A DNA stretch of 6,295 nt, taken from the NCBI GenBank assembly GCA_012963655.1, contig DTVI01000247.1, positions 1 through 6,295 of the forward strand, in the 5' to 3' direction. The position numbers were made by a program, and so were the translations under genes. The notes below the pieces were generated by a model. It saw nothing but the letters and a program-made list of their open reading frames with translations, ran no database searches and had not been told where the DNA came from. The stretch comes from Sulfurimonas sp. (GTDB lineage: Bacteria > Campylobacterota > Campylobacteria > Campylobacterales > Sulfurimonadaceae). Positions 5,931 through 6,295 of the stretch are shown here, in pieces (position 1 is the first letter of the stretch; every line of letters begins with the position of its first letter).

Positions 5931-6200
5931 CTAGTTTTTGTGAAAAGAATGCATAAAGTGATAAATAGTTGCACCTAAGCTAATACCGTGTTTTACTTCT
6001 AACCCATGAAGTTCCATAGAAAGCTTTTCAAGGTTTTCTACTTTTAAATTTAGTCCATCTCTTGATTTTTTTGAAGAAATTATTCCTAACAATCTTTGTG
6101 TTTCATTATCGAACTTTGCACCAAGAGAAGTACGTATTTCATCTAAAGAATAAGCAACTCTTTTAAGTTCTTGCATACTAAAATTCATATAGGTTTTCAC
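5931..6200 (-). CDS. Small helical protein, function unknown (89 aa, GTG start)
   Basis: I do not recognise this protein. It has 89 residues and appears mostly helical, with helices near 8-28 (SMQELKRVAYSLDEIRTSL), 31-44 (NETQRLLGIISSKK) and 51-72 (NLKVENLEKLSMELHGLEVK). The C-terminus is rich in His and aromatics (YHFMHSFHKN). There is no signal peptide, membrane segment or Cys. The start is GTG at 6200: AAGGA (minus strand; 6208-6212) lies seven bases before it, whereas the next ATG at 6188 would be about 19 bases away. It is transcribed towards the rhodanese operon and ends with TAG 122 bp from it. It may be a stand-alone gene. The good ribosome site and protein-like sequence support it; function is open. 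Confidence 0.7.
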   Translation of the reverse strand: MKTYMNFSMQELKRVAYSLDEIRTSLGAKFDNETQRLLGIISSKKSRDGLNLKVENLEKLSMELHGLEVKHGISLGATIYHFMHSFHKN

Positions 6201-6240
6201 AAGATATCCTTTTAGTGACTCTGTTTAAAAGCTTAGTCAT

Positions 6241-6246
6241 ATAATA
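6241..6246 (-). promoter_or_regulatory. Possible -10 element for the 89-residue gene
   Basis: On the minus strand the sequence TATTAT lies about 40 bases before the GTG start. Further upstream a run of nine A residues (T run on the plus strand, 6277-6285) may act as an upstream element. No -35 box is at the right distance; TTGATT is 22 bases from the -10. The rest of 6201-6295 shows nothing else I can name. Confidence 0.3.
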
Positions 6247-6295
6247 CTAACATAGTTCAGATTTAGGCAATCAAAGTTTTTTTTTGTATTTTATT

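Noticed and set aside
5869..6206. Repeat TTCACAAGATA at 5869-5879 and 6196-6206, the second covering the GTG start of the 89-aa gene
   Set aside because: Several 11-base repeats are expected by chance in a window of this size and AT content. The similarity does not extend, and the first copy leads only to a five-codon frame.

Overview
The window is a low-GC piece of a bacterial chromosome. It most likely comes from the Campylobacterota (a Sulfurimonas/Sulfurovum/Arcobacter-type organism). The grounds are the base composition, tightly packed genes with overlapping stops and starts, and a histidine kinase whose H-box (AHQWRQPL) is typical of kinases abundant in that phylum. This is a judgement from protein flavour, not from a marker gene, and the genus is not determined. 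No rRNA, tRNA, CRISPR array, insertion sequence or phage gene is visible.

Layout. (1) 1-534, plus strand: a DoxX/HvfX-type membrane protein whose reading frame is open to the left edge. (2) 531-1624, minus strand: a receiver-histidine kinase. Its last ~16 codons are read in the wrong frame because of an apparent one-base deletion near 597-603. Restoring the frame gives a canonical kinase C-terminus that ends exactly on the DoxX stop. (3) 1728-4910, minus strand: a compact run of a GH73/Bax-like lipoprotein glucosaminidase, a membrane-anchored TPR protein, RNase HII (rnhB) and a 73-residue helical protein. The first three are joined by TAATG stop/start overlaps. (4) 4987-5808, plus strand: a divergent three-gene operon. 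It holds a 59-residue membrane microprotein resembling only the C-terminal end of DUF418 proteins, an unrecognised 87-residue protein and a rhodanese lipoprotein, closed by a hairpin terminator. (5) 5931-6200, minus strand: an unrecognised 89-residue protein with a GTG start.

How the genes may work together. The glucosaminidase and TPR protein look like a cell-envelope pair (peptidoglycan trimming plus a membrane-tethered scaffold) that shares a transcript with the housekeeping enzyme RNase HII. The rhodanese operon pairs an exported sulfur-transfer-type domain with a tiny membrane protein and a small soluble protein; its substrate is unknown. The two operons diverge from a 76-bp region that carries the palindrome AGTATACT, which could supply a -10 element in both directions.

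Most of the window is ordinary chromosome. The points most worth a second look are the kinase frameshift with its shared CTAG stop, the stand-alone DUF418-tail microprotein with its operon, and the fusion of an N-terminal, possibly PH-like, domain to a TM segment and TPRs.
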